IMG/VR virus record: IMGVR_UViG_3300042924_007028
Span: 1 to 38,230 of that record
Strand: one strand, 5' to 3'
DNA length: 38,230 nt
Source: a virus
The position numbers were made by a program, and so were the translations under genes. The notes beneath the pieces were generated by a model. It was not told the origin of the DNA, ran no database searches, and saw only the letters and a program-made list of their open reading frames with translations. This document shows positions 15,574 to 24,500 of this stretch, one piece after another (position 1 is the first letter of the stretch; every line of letters starts with the position of its first letter).

Positions 15574-16087
15574 AACATTTGGCCCACTGCTTGGGTCGGT
15601 CGCTCCAAGCATTGCCACGGCATTGGGCGGCCCATTGGCTGGGATGGCAACGAAAGCATTGTCTATGGCTTTGCTCGGAAACGAGGAGGGCTCCGAGGGC
15701 GATCTGCAAACGGCCCTTCGCACCGCCTCGCCTGAGCAGCTTGCGTCTGTCAAGAAGATTGATGCCGATTTCAAAGTTCAAATGAAAAAACTTGACATTG
15801 ATCTGGAAGCACTTGCGGTGGACGACCGTAAGTCTGCTCGTGAGATGCAAAAAGAAGTCAAAGACTGGATTCCTCGGGCTTTGGCGATCAGCGTAACATT
15901 TGGGTTTTTTGCCATCCTGATTTATATGCTTGTTTATGGTTTGCCGACTTCTGGCAACGAGGCATTGCTTCTTCTTCTTGGTGCGTTGCAAACGGCTTGG
16001 GGCGGAATCATTGCTTTCTATTTCGGTTCGTCGTCTGGGTCGCAGAAAAAAGACCAGATGATTTACAATTCAACACCCAAGGAGTGA
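15560..16087 (+). CDS. Holin, GTA_holin_3TM-like family
   Basis: The product is 175 residues from ATG 15560 (GGAGG at about 15549). It has an N-terminal hydrophobic helix region (residues about 5-40), a central charged stretch with DDRKSAREMQKEVKDW near 91-106, two membrane segments (about 106-128 and 134-154), and ends in FYFGSSSGSQKKDQ. This DDRKSAR ... DW.PR ... FGSS.GS.KK pattern matches, from memory, the holin family also found in gene transfer agents. It probably permeabilises the inner membrane to release the endolysin encoded next. Confidence 0.8.
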   Translation: MDLLKTFGPLLGSVAPSIATALGGPLAGMATKALSMALLGNEEGSEGDLQTALRTASPEQLASVKKIDADFKVQMKKLDIDLEALAVDDRKSAREMQKEVKDWIPRALAISVTFGFFAILIYMLVYGLPTSGNEALLLLLGALQTAWGGIIAFYFGSSSGSQKKDQMIYNSTPKE

Positions 16088-16090
16088 GTC

Positions 16091-16603
16091 ATGAAAGGCA
16101 ATTTTGAACAGTGTTTAGCTCTTGTGTTGAAACATGAAGGTGGGTACGTCGATCACCCGAAAGATCCTGGTGGAGCCACGAACCTTGGCTGCACGAAAAA
16201 GGTTTGGGAAGAATGGCTAGGCCACGAGGTAACAAAAGATGACATCAAAGCCCTCAAAATCGCAGACGTCGCTCCCCTCTACAAAGCGCGGTACTGGGAC
16301 AAGTGCCGCTGCGACGACCTCCCGTTTGGGGTGGACTTTTCTGTTTTTGATCTTGCTATTAATAGTGGTCCTGCTCGTGCCAGCAAGTATCTTCAGACAG
16401 CTTGTGGTGCTCATGCTGATGGGGTTATCGGACCTGCGACCCTCTCTTTAGTTAATTCACAAGATCCCCTTTCCTTATTGCAAAAAATCAACGATAATAG
16501 ATTGCAGTTTTTGCAGAGTCTTCCGACTTGGGAAACGTTCGGCAAGGGGTGGGGCCGGAGAGTTGCAGAAGTTAAATCGGCATCGACTTCAATGGTAGGG
16601 TGA
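16091..16603 (+). CDS. Endolysin, GH108 muramidase
   Basis: The product is 170 residues from ATG 16091, 3 bases after the holin stop. The N-terminal FEQCLALVLKHEGGYVDHP, with catalytic Glu16, and PGGATNLGC form the GH108 signature, and LYKARYWDKCRCDDLP follows. The C-terminal half (FSVFDLAINSGPARASKYLQ, then ADGVIGPATLSLV) matches the peptidoglycan-binding part usually fused to this family. It cleaves glycan strands of the cell wall during lysis. No signal peptide is visible, so release depends on the holin. Confidence 0.9.
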   Translation: MKGNFEQCLALVLKHEGGYVDHPKDPGGATNLGCTKKVWEEWLGHEVTKDDIKALKIADVAPLYKARYWDKCRCDDLPFGVDFSVFDLAINSGPARASKYLQTACGAHADGVIGPATLSLVNSQDPLSLLQKINDNRLQFLQSLPTWETFGKGWGRRVAEVKSASTSMVG

Positions 16604-16604
16604 C

Positions 16605-17321
16605 ATGGTCGGATTAACATACGCAACCTACGTTGAACAGATTGCCACAATGGCGGTCGTGCAGTCAACCGACGTGAATTACCTCACCATTGTCCCATCA
16701 ATGATTGATTACGCCGAGTTGCGAATGCAACGCGATTTGGATTTTCTTTCGACGCAGATCAGCAATTCGTCTTATTCGTTTTCAACGAGCAACAACACAT
16801 TGACGATCCCAACATCGTCGTTTGTTTCTTTGCAGACGTTTGAGGTTATTGACGGGACAGGAAACTCAACTCCGCTTTTGGCGATCGGGAAAGAATATAT
16901 TCAAAACGTTTATGGCGGCGGCTCGACGACAGGTTTGCCAAAATACTTTGCTGTTTATGGCGGCGACAGCGCAACGACGGGTTTGACTTCGCAGAACATA
17001 ATTGTTGGGCCAACGCCAAACTCAACATACTCAGTTCGGTTGACCGGAACAGTTCGATCGACTCCTTTGTCTGCCGCAAACACCACAACGTTCATCAGCG
17101 TTTATCTGCCAGATTTGTTCATCATGGCTTCGATGATTTATATCTCTGCTTATCAGCGCAACTTTGGCCGACAGTCCGACGACCCTCAAATGGCTCAAAG
17201 TTACGAAAGTCAATACCAAGCTCTCAAGGCAAGCGCATTGGTTGAGGAAAACCGCAAGAAGTTTGAGGCGGCGGCTTGGACAGCCTACTCACCCTCCCCT
17301 GTCGCTTCGCCAACGAGGTAA
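16605..17321 (+). CDS. Head-tail adaptor-like protein (copy 2)
   Basis: The product is 238 residues from ATG 16605, one base after the endolysin stop. It has the same overall plan as the 8496-9215 product: N-terminal helices with VPSMIDYAELRMQRDLDFLS, a beta hairpin (YSFSTSNNTLTIPT), a beta core and C-terminal helices (LPDLFIMASMIYISAYQRNFG, then SYESQYQALKASALVEENRKKF). This pattern is that of phage adaptor proteins of short-tailed phages. It is followed at 6 bases by the gp10-like hub gene. The two adaptors may occupy successive rings in the neck. Confidence 0.75.
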   Translation: MVGLTYATYVEQIATMAVVQSTDVNYLTIVPSMIDYAELRMQRDLDFLSTQISNSSYSFSTSNNTLTIPTSSFVSLQTFEVIDGTGNSTPLLAIGKEYIQNVYGGGSTTGLPKYFAVYGGDSATTGLTSQNIIVGPTPNSTYSVRLTGTVRSTPLSAANTTTFISVYLPDLFIMASMIYISAYQRNFGRQSDDPQMAQSYESQYQALKASALVEENRKKFEAAAWTAYSPSPVASPTR

Positions 17322-17327
17322 CCTCCC

Positions 17328-19928
17328 ATGCCTCACGCAACGATGAAGCTGATCCCTGGTATTGATACCTACAAAACACCTGCCTTGAACGAGGCAGCTT
17401 TTTCAGAGTCTCAGCTTATTCGTTTCGTTCCGGACAGATCCGGCATGGGTCTTGTGCAGAAAATGGGCGGTTGGGTTGATTGGGCGACTCAAGGCCCAAT
17501 TCCAGGCACGATTATGGACATTCACCCTTGGCAAAATTTAGTTGGAGATGCAGCTCTTGCTGTTGGAGCAGAGGATAGTATTTCGGTTATTGATGAAGTG
17601 AGCAGAAACGAAAACGTTATCACTCCTCAGAAAACCACTTCTAATTCTCCGAAAAGCACATACACCGTAACAATAACAAACGCGACTCCAGCAGTCGTGA
17701 CCGCAACAGGAAGCTCCTACCCACCAGGGATGCCGATTGTATTTTCCACGACAGGCACTTTGCCTTCTCCGCTCGTGGTAGGAACAGTTTATTACGTTGC
17801 GTCAAGCTCACCAACCCCAACAGCGAACACTTTTGGAATAGCAACCTCGGTTGGCGGAACTGGCATTGCAACAACCACAGCCGGAAGTGGCGTCCATACG
17901 GTGACTGTTCCGCTTGCCTCGACCACGAGCGGATCATCAATTGTCACCATTTACGACACTGGGTTGGGCGTTCAATCTGTTTCATTCACCAATGGGTCGC
18001 CAACCGTGGTCACATCTGCCGTTGCGCCAACGCTCGACACAAGTTTAGTGTTTTATGGCACGTCGCTCCCGACGGGAGTCACGCAAGGCACGACTTATTA
18101 CGCACAGCCTTTGACCGCCACAACGTTCAATATTTCGACAACGACCTTTGCGAGCGGTACCCTCACCCTTGTCAACACGACAACGACAGGGACAGGTACG
18201 GTTTACACCCCAAACCAATTAAGAGACGGGTTTTCTTCTTGGATAAAAACGCCAATCAGCATATCAAATTTGATCGTGAGCGGAGTTTATTCAATTCAAA
18301 CTTATACCGCAAGTTTGTATTTTAACGTTTATACGATTGATGTCGGGATTGCCGCGACTTCAACAACAAGCATTTCAACGCTTCCGGAATTCGACCCCGA
18401 TTCAGGGTTTTCAACAATTGTTGTAACTCAAGCCAATCACCCATATCAGGACGGTTTCACGGCGACGTTTCTCACGTCAACGACTTCTGCGGGTGTAACA
18501 ATTTTTGGCAATTATTTTACGACATACATAAGTTCTACTCAGTATCAGATAACAGCTTCGTCTGCCGCGACAAGTAGCACTGCGTTTTTAATGAATTTGG
18601 GTAGTGCGCAATTTACTTATTATTATAACATTCCATCATCTTTTGCCGCCTTGGGTTATGGTTCAGGCGGATATGGCGAAGGAGGGTATGGGGCGGGAAT
18701 TAAAATTGGTTATCCTTCTGCTCCGACAGTGACGACAACCAATTGGACAATTAACAACTTTGGTGAAATTCTCACTGCGAATGTTCAAAACGGTGAAATT
18801 TACTATTGGTCTCCAACCTCCAACACAACAACAATGTTTTTGTTGGAGACCGCTCCAACGGCAAACACAGGGCATTTTATTGCGATGCCATCTCGACAGG
18901 TTGTGGCTTACGGTTCAACAGTGACAGGCATTCAGGATCCATTGTTGATCCGGTGGTCGGAGGCCGGAGACGCAACCGTTTGGCAAGCCTCGGCGAATAA
19001 CCAAGCTGGTTCTTTCCGCCTCGCGGAAGGAAGCAAGATTGTTGGCGGAATTCAGGCTTCACAACAGGCTTTGATTTGGACCGACCTTGCTCTTTGGTCT
19101 ATGCAATACATTGGCTACCCAAATGTGTTCGGGTTCAACAAGCTCGCGGACGGTGTTGGATTGATTGCGCAAAAGGCAGTTGGCATTCTTGGGAGAGCAA
19201 CATATTGGATGTCTCCTGGAGGGTTCAACGTTTTGGCCGAAGGTGGCCCCCAAGACATGGCCTGTCCTGTTTGGGATCAAGTATTCCAAAACTTGAACAC
19301 CAGTTTGGACCCAAACGGCTACCCTTATAGCGACCTGATCCAGTGTGGCACAAACTCTATTTTTGACGAAGTGATGTGGTATTACCCATCAACGAATTCA
19401 ACGTATAACGACTCATACGTCAAATATAACACCCTCACCCAAGCATGGGATTACGGCACATTGGATCGTGTTGCGTGGTGCGATCAATCCGTCCTTGGGC
19501 CACCGCTCGGCGCGGACAGCGATGGCTACATCTGGCAACATGAAATTGGTTACAACGCTGGCAACTCGCCAATGGTGTCATCATTTGAAACGGGTTACAT
19601 GCAGTTGAACGATGCAGACAACTTGATCTTCATCGATCAAATCTGGCCTGATTTCAAATGGCAAACGACCGAGCAACAATCGACTGGTTCCGCAACTTCT
19701 GCAACCATGTATCTGACGTTTTATGGGGCGGATTATCCAGGAGATACTCCTGTTCAATATGGCCCATACGAAATGAATTCAACCACGCAGTATTTGAGCG
19801 TTCGGATCCGAAACCGTCTATTGCGCATTTCATGCTCCACAGCGAACGCAAATGGTGTTGCTCTAAGCAATACATTTTTCCGGATTGGCGCACTGCGCTA
19901 CCGTGCTCAACTTGATGGGAAATTCTGA
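17328..19928 (+). CDS. Tail hub/nozzle protein, P22 gp10-like with inserted modules
   Basis: The product is 866 residues from ATG 17328. It begins LIPGIDTYKTPALNEAAFSE and LIRFVPDRSGMGLVQKMGGW, the start I associate with the gp10/stabilisation and T7 gp12-like tail-nozzle families. Three Ig-like modules follow (near 110-195, 205-285 and 335-430; for example LVVGTVYYVASSS, TTYYAQPLTATTFNI). A GYGSGGYGEGGYGAG motif (near 445-459) leads into the propeller-like body (FIAMPSRQVVAYGS; DPLLIRWSEAGDATVW). The C-terminal part carries FRIGALRYRAQLDGKF. The protein likely forms the tail tube nozzle under the adaptor. An alternative start at 17343 lacks a better ribosome binding site. Confidence 0.8.
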   Translation: MPHATMKLIPGIDTYKTPALNEAAFSESQLIRFVPDRSGMGLVQKMGGWVDWATQGPIPGTIMDIHPWQNLVGDAALAVGAEDSISVIDEVSRNENVITPQKTTSNSPKSTYTVTITNATPAVVTATGSSYPPGMPIVFSTTGTLPSPLVVGTVYYVASSSPTPTANTFGIATSVGGTGIATTTAGSGVHTVTVPLASTTSGSSIVTIYDTGLGVQSVSFTNGSPTVVTSAVAPTLDTSLVFYGTSLPTGVTQGTTYYAQPLTATTFNISTTTFASGTLTLVNTTTTGTGTVYTPNQLRDGFSSWIKTPISISNLIVSGVYSIQTYTASLYFNVYTIDVGIAATSTTSISTLPEFDPDSGFSTIVVTQANHPYQDGFTATFLTSTTSAGVTIFGNYFTTYISSTQYQITASSAATSSTAFLMNLGSAQFTYYYNIPSSFAALGYGSGGYGEGGYGAGIKIGYPSAPTVTTTNWTINNFGEILTANVQNGEIYYWSPTSNTTTMFLLETAPTANTGHFIAMPSRQVVAYGSTVTGIQDPLLIRWSEAGDATVWQASANNQAGSFRLAEGSKIVGGIQASQQALIWTDLALWSMQYIGYPNVFGFNKLADGVGLIAQKAVGILGRATYWMSPGGFNVLAEGGPQDMACPVWDQVFQNLNTSLDPNGYPYSDLIQCGTNSIFDEVMWYYPSTNSTYNDSYVKYNTLTQAWDYGTLDRVAWCDQSVLGPPLGADSDGYIWQHEIGYNAGNSPMVSSFETGYMQLNDADNLIFIDQIWPDFKWQTTEQQSTGSATSATMYLTFYGADYPGDTPVQYGPYEMNSTTQYLSVRIRNRLLRISCSTANANGVALSNTFFRIGALRYRAQLDGKF

Positions 19929-20278
19929 TGGCAAGTCTTGACGACATCCTCACCACTCAGAAAAACGGCGTCATTGCAATTGGCGAATATCCAAGCGCAT
20001 TGGCCAAGTTCGCCGGAACAAACAACACAAAAGAAATTGCGGCGGCAACGACCCGACAAGTCAAAGTTGGTAGCGGTTGGTTTGCCAACGTTTCTGTTAT
20101 TGTAGCGGGAACAACAACCGGAACTGTCTACGATTCCTCCAACACCAACTCGCTGACAGGTTTGCGGATTTACATCGTCCCCAACACAGTTGGCGTGTTT
20201 CAAGTTCAAGTCCCGTTTGCAGACGGCCTTGTCATCACCACTGGAACAGGACAGATCGTTTCTGTCACTTATACGTGA
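19928..20278 (+). CDS. Small beta-rich virion protein
   Basis: The product is 116 residues and its ATG overlaps the last base of the hub stop (TGATG). The sequence SLDDILTTQKNGVIAIGEYP, then a beta-rich body with TGLRIYIVPNTVGVFQVQVPFADGLVITTGTGQ, is of a small jelly-roll or beta-sandwich type. I recall similar proteins after gp10-like genes in other phages. It may be a tail accessory or fibre-attachment part. Overlapping starts suggest translational coupling with the hub. No catalytic motif is visible. Confidence 0.75.
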   Translation: MASLDDILTTQKNGVIAIGEYPSALAKFAGTNNTKEIAAATTRQVKVGSGWFANVSVIVAGTTTGTVYDSSNTNSLTGLRIYIVPNTVGVFQVQVPFADGLVITTGTGQIVSVTYT

Positions 20279-20285
20279 GGTCGTT

Positions 20286-21080
20286 ATGCCGTTGAAAAAA
20301 GGCTCTTCCCAAAAAACAGTCAGCTCCAATATCTCGGAGATGATGCGTTCTGGCCGTTCGCAGGACCAAGCCATTGCGGCGGCGTTGAACACTGCTCGGA
20401 ACACAAAGGCGAATGGCGGTGGGTTGTATGCCAACATTCACGCCAAGCGCGAGCGCATCGCTCGTGGCTCGAAAGAGCGCATGCGGAAGCCGAACGCGAA
20501 AGGCGCACCGACCGCTGGCGCGTTCAAAGCTGCCGCAAAAACAGTTCGTCCAGCGAAAGCGGAGGGTGGGCCGTTTGCCGACATGTCATACGACAAAGGC
20601 GATATGTCATACACAAAATCCGATCCGAAGTTTATGATGAGTAAAGTGCATGAAGGCCCAATTCATTCTCCGGTCGCCGGACGCACGGATCACCTGCCGA
20701 TGAACGTTGCTTCAGGGTCGTACGTCATCCCTGCCGACATCATTTCGGCCATGGGCGAAGGCAACACTATGGCTGGTTTCAAAGTCGCCAGAAAAATGTT
20801 CTCCTCTCAGCCCTACATGGTAAATGAAAAGCAACCATACGACTCTGCCGAGCAACCCTACTCCGAGGGCAAACCCTACGGTGCGAGGGCGGCGGGTGGA
20901 GCGGCCCCTGTTGAGATCGTAGCAGCAGGAGGAGAGTATGTCATTTCTCCGAAAGATGTTCTCAAACTTGGCGGCGGCGACATGGATCACGGTCATGCCA
21001 GTTTGGATGAGTTCGTCAAAAGCTACCGCCAAAAAACGATCCACACGCTGAAAAAACTTCCTGGGCCAAAGAAAGATTGA
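20286..21080 (+). CDS. DUF6496-like virion-associated protein with GG motifs
   Basis: The product is 264 residues from ATG 20286 (GAGG at 20276-20279). The first 45 residues (PLKKGSSQKTVSSNISEMM, QDQAIAAALNTAR) match the DUF6496 pattern known from small phage proteins. The central part is basic, with NGGGLYANI, AEGGPFADMS and conserved GRTDHLPMNVASGSYVIPADI. The C-terminus has AAGGEYVISPKDVLKLGGG, a second copy of the SYVIP/EYVISP type segment. It lies between the tail hub and a GNAT gene. The function is unknown; a virion or ejection role is inferred. Confidence 0.75.
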   Translation: MPLKKGSSQKTVSSNISEMMRSGRSQDQAIAAALNTARNTKANGGGLYANIHAKRERIARGSKERMRKPNAKGAPTAGAFKAAAKTVRPAKAEGGPFADMSYDKGDMSYTKSDPKFMMSKVHEGPIHSPVAGRTDHLPMNVASGSYVIPADIISAMGEGNTMAGFKVARKMFSSQPYMVNEKQPYDSAEQPYSEGKPYGARAAGGAAPVEIVAAGGEYVISPKDVLKLGGGDMDHGHASLDEFVKSYRQKTIHTLKKLPGPKKD

Positions 21081-21082
21081 TC

Positions 21083-21595
21083 ATGGACAACGAATTGAAC
21101 GTTCGCGTCGGAACACCCGAAGACATTGACGGCATGATGAAGCTCGCTTTGGCAGCGTGCGAAGAAAATGGTTTGACAAACCCGAACCCAATGAAATTGC
21201 TGGGAGAGCTTTGGGCTGGGCTGACGAGGGAGCATGGCATTGTCGGGATCATTGGCAAAGCCGGAGAGCAATTCGAGGCGGCAATTTTGCTGAGGACTGA
21301 ATCTTTGTGGTATTCAGATGATTTAACGATTGTCGAACGTGCGATTTTCGTTCATCCTGATTACAGAAGTGCAAAAGGCGGTCGGGCAAGGAAACTTTGC
21401 GAATTCGCGAAACAGGCGGCGGAAGTTTTGCAGCTTCCATTGGTGATCGGGATTTTGAGTTCGCAGAGGGCCGAGGGCAAGGTTCGACTTTACGAACGGC
21501 AATTTGGCCCACAGTCGGGTGCTTATTGGATTTATGGCAAGAAAACAGGTGAATGGGCAGACGAAGCTCAACCTGAAAACGCGACGGAGCATTAA
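21083..21595 (+). CDS. GNAT-family N-acetyltransferase
   Basis: The product is 170 residues from ATG 21083 (an in-frame TTG at 21077 is less likely). The acetyl-CoA-binding core is visible: a strand and loop IFVHPDYRSAKGGRARKL (R-x-x-x-G-G/A type motif A near 92-110) followed by a helix, LPLVIGILSS, and the last strand/helix LYERQFG. The N-terminus VRVGTPEDIDGMMKLALAACEENG is the usual GNAT start. It would transfer an acetyl group from acetyl-CoA to an amine on an unknown substrate. Similar enzymes occur next to ejection-protein genes in other phages, but a role in the virion or in host modification is open. Confidence 0.85.
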   Translation: MDNELNVRVGTPEDIDGMMKLALAACEENGLTNPNPMKLLGELWAGLTREHGIVGIIGKAGEQFEAAILLRTESLWYSDDLTIVERAIFVHPDYRSAKGGRARKLCEFAKQAAEVLQLPLVIGILSSQRAEGKVRLYERQFGPQSGAYWIYGKKTGEWADEAQPENATEH

Positions 21596-21596
21596 A

Positions 21597-24500
21597 ATGG
21601 GCGGGAAAACCGGAACCACAAGTTCAGCGACTACGATCCCTCCAGAAGTTTTGGCGCGTTACAATGCTGTGAACACTCGTGCCGAGGGCGTTGCTACGAA
21701 ACCTTTTCAGCAATATGGCACAACGCCGGAAGCTTTTGTTGCGCCTTTGAATGAACAGCAAAGAACAGGTCAGGCTGGGATGAACCAGTATGCCAATGCT
21801 GCGCAACCTGTTTTGAATCAGGTGCAGCAAGGCTACACTCCCGAAGGTTTCTCGCAGGGCGTTCAGGGCTACATGAATCCCTACCTTCAAAGTGCTGTTG
21901 GCGCGACCACTGCTCAAATGCAAAATGTTGCGGGTCAACAGCAAGCTCAAATGAAGGGCTCCGCGATCGGCCAAGGCGCGTTCGGTGGCGACCGATCCAA
22001 CATTGGTCTGGGCAACCTCATCAATCAGCAGAACCTTGCTTTGGGTCAAACGATCGGTGGCATGCAATCGCAAGGGTTTCAGAACGCTGCGCAGAATTAT
22101 ATGACAGGCCTCGGCCAGCGTGGCCAGACAGCCCTTGCAGGACAGCAAGCAGGGCTGCAGGGAGCTCAGGCGCAGATCGGCGCGGGAACCCTTGGCCAGC
22201 AAACCGAACAGGCTGGAAAAACCGCCCAGTACAATCAGTTCCTGCAGGAACAGGCATACCCATATCAAGTCGCTCAGTTCCTTGCGAACATCGCAATGGG
22301 CACAGGCGCGTTGTCCGGCTCAAGCACAACCACGACTCAGCCTATGCCGTTTTTCTCGGATGAGCGTCTCAAAGATGACATTGAAAAGATCGGCAAAACG
22401 TTCGACGGTCAGGACATCATCAAGTTCCGTTACAAAGGCGAGGACGGCCCGAAACAGATTGGCTTGTCCGCTCAGAACGTCGAGAAGCATCATCCTGAAG
22501 CGGTTGGTTTGGCGAAGGGCTACAAAACTGTTGACTACGATGCCGCAACAAAAGATGCTGCCAAGCGTGGGCACTTCGAGGATGGCGGCATGGCTTCCGA
22601 GGGCGGAGCGGTCGGGCTGCAGAGCATGGGCCAAGGGTTCGCTGCAGGAGGCGGAGCTTACGATCCTTACGATCCATACTCCATTCAAAACATCATCGCC
22701 CGTCAGCAAGGGTTCTTCGACGGCGGTGAACGCAGCCATGTTCCGACCGCTCGCGGGTTGTCCGGAGGCGTCGGAAAGCACGGTCGTGTTCCGGAGGCGA
22801 GCTTGCCTGTCGGAAGACTCATGGTTGGCTCCCCTCCTCCTGCGCCATTGGAAAGCGGAATGTCGCAAGCGATGAATGCGGCGAACACTGGCGAAACTAT
22901 TTCGAAGATGTTTTCAACCAACGAGAAAACTGGCGAGAGCGGCCTTGCGCGTCAAATTTTGGAGTCGATTAAATCGAGACTGCCAAAAGATGAAGAAACG
23001 AAAAAGCCAGAGACAGAGGCTCGTGGCGGACTCGTTGGGTATGCTTCGGGAGGTATGCCTTACGACATGGATGAAGATCCGAAAAAGCTCGACATTCCGG
23101 ATGAATCCTCCAAATTCAAAATGCCTGAGCAAAAGCATCTTCCTGGAGCCATGCAGGATCCAACAATGAAAGCCATCATGGACATGGCGAAACTCGCTTC
23201 TGGGTTCATGAAGAACGGCGGACGTGCTGAATATCAAGAAGGCGGTGCGCCAGAAGATGAGCTGGGTCGTTATTTGGGAGCGATTGCGAAAACTGAAAGC
23301 GGCGGACAGAAAAATCCGTATGCGGCTCTTGGTCCATTGACAAAAACAGGCGACCGAGCTTACGGAAAATATCAAGTCATGGGGGCCAATATTCCTTCAT
23401 GGACGGAAGAGGCGTTGGGTCAAAAAATGACGCCTGACGAATATCTCGCCAACACAGATGCGCAAGAAAAAGTTGCGCGGCATCATTTTGGGAAAGCATT
23501 GAATAAATATGGCACCCCAGAAGATGCAGCGTCTGTTTGGTTCACAGGCAAGCCACGCTCCGAGGCAGGAAATGTTGCGGACATTCTCGGCACAACAAAT
23601 TCACAGTATGTGCAGAAATTCAACGAAGCATTAGGCCGTCCAACGGAGCCTAGAGAAGCTCGTGCGGATCTTCCGGCGGAAAAAGCAGTCACGGCTGGAG
23701 ATTTCAATGTTCCTGGAGAAAAATCCAACAAGGGATTTATGGAAGACCTTCTGCAAGAGAAATACGTTGTTCCGGCACTTGCAGGTCTCGGATCAATGCT
23801 TTCATCTCGGAGCCCATATTTGCTTCCTGCTTTGGGAGAAGGACTTGCGGGTGGCGCGGCGGCTTATATGGGGCAGCAGAAAACACGTGCTGACATCGGA
23901 AGGACGGAAGCTGAGACTGCATTGACTGAAGCGGCGAATGTCAACTCTGCTGTTGTTGAAACAGGCGCAGGGCCAATGATGCGGATCCTGACGCCGAAAG
24001 GATACCAATTAATTCCGCTTGGTGTTTATCGCTCGAACCCAGACGCTTATCAAATCGCTCCTTTCAAACCAGGAGAAGATAAAGGCGTATATGGCCAATC
24101 GGCGGGGCTCGGCGCAACAACTGAAAAAACAATGGATGCTAAACCCCCAACGGGATTGGTTCCTTCAGCTGGCCCAGACAGAACGGACATCGTTCAAGAA
24201 AAGCCACCAACTTCGGACATTGTAAAAACGGAGCTTGCTCCTGCATCGGGCAGTGGTTTGGCGGCGGCAGAAACTCCTTCAGCAGAAACTCCTCCGGCAA
24301 TGAAGACAGGTTCAATGCTTAGTGAAACAGACAGATCTCTCATCGACAAATCTGTTCAAGAAACAATAACTGGTCAAACGACAGCTTCTCTCGCGAGTGC
24401 TCCGAAAAGGTTTGAAGATGCGAAAGCAATTCAAGCAGCCAATTTGCAAATTCAACCAATTTTGCGAACTTTGGCCGGAGAGTTTGCCTCCCTTCCAAGA

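Noticed and set aside
17315-17325. GAGGTAACCTC near-palindrome overlapping the ribosome binding site of the hub gene
   Set aside because: Only a 4-bp stem with a 3-base loop; too small to claim translational control.
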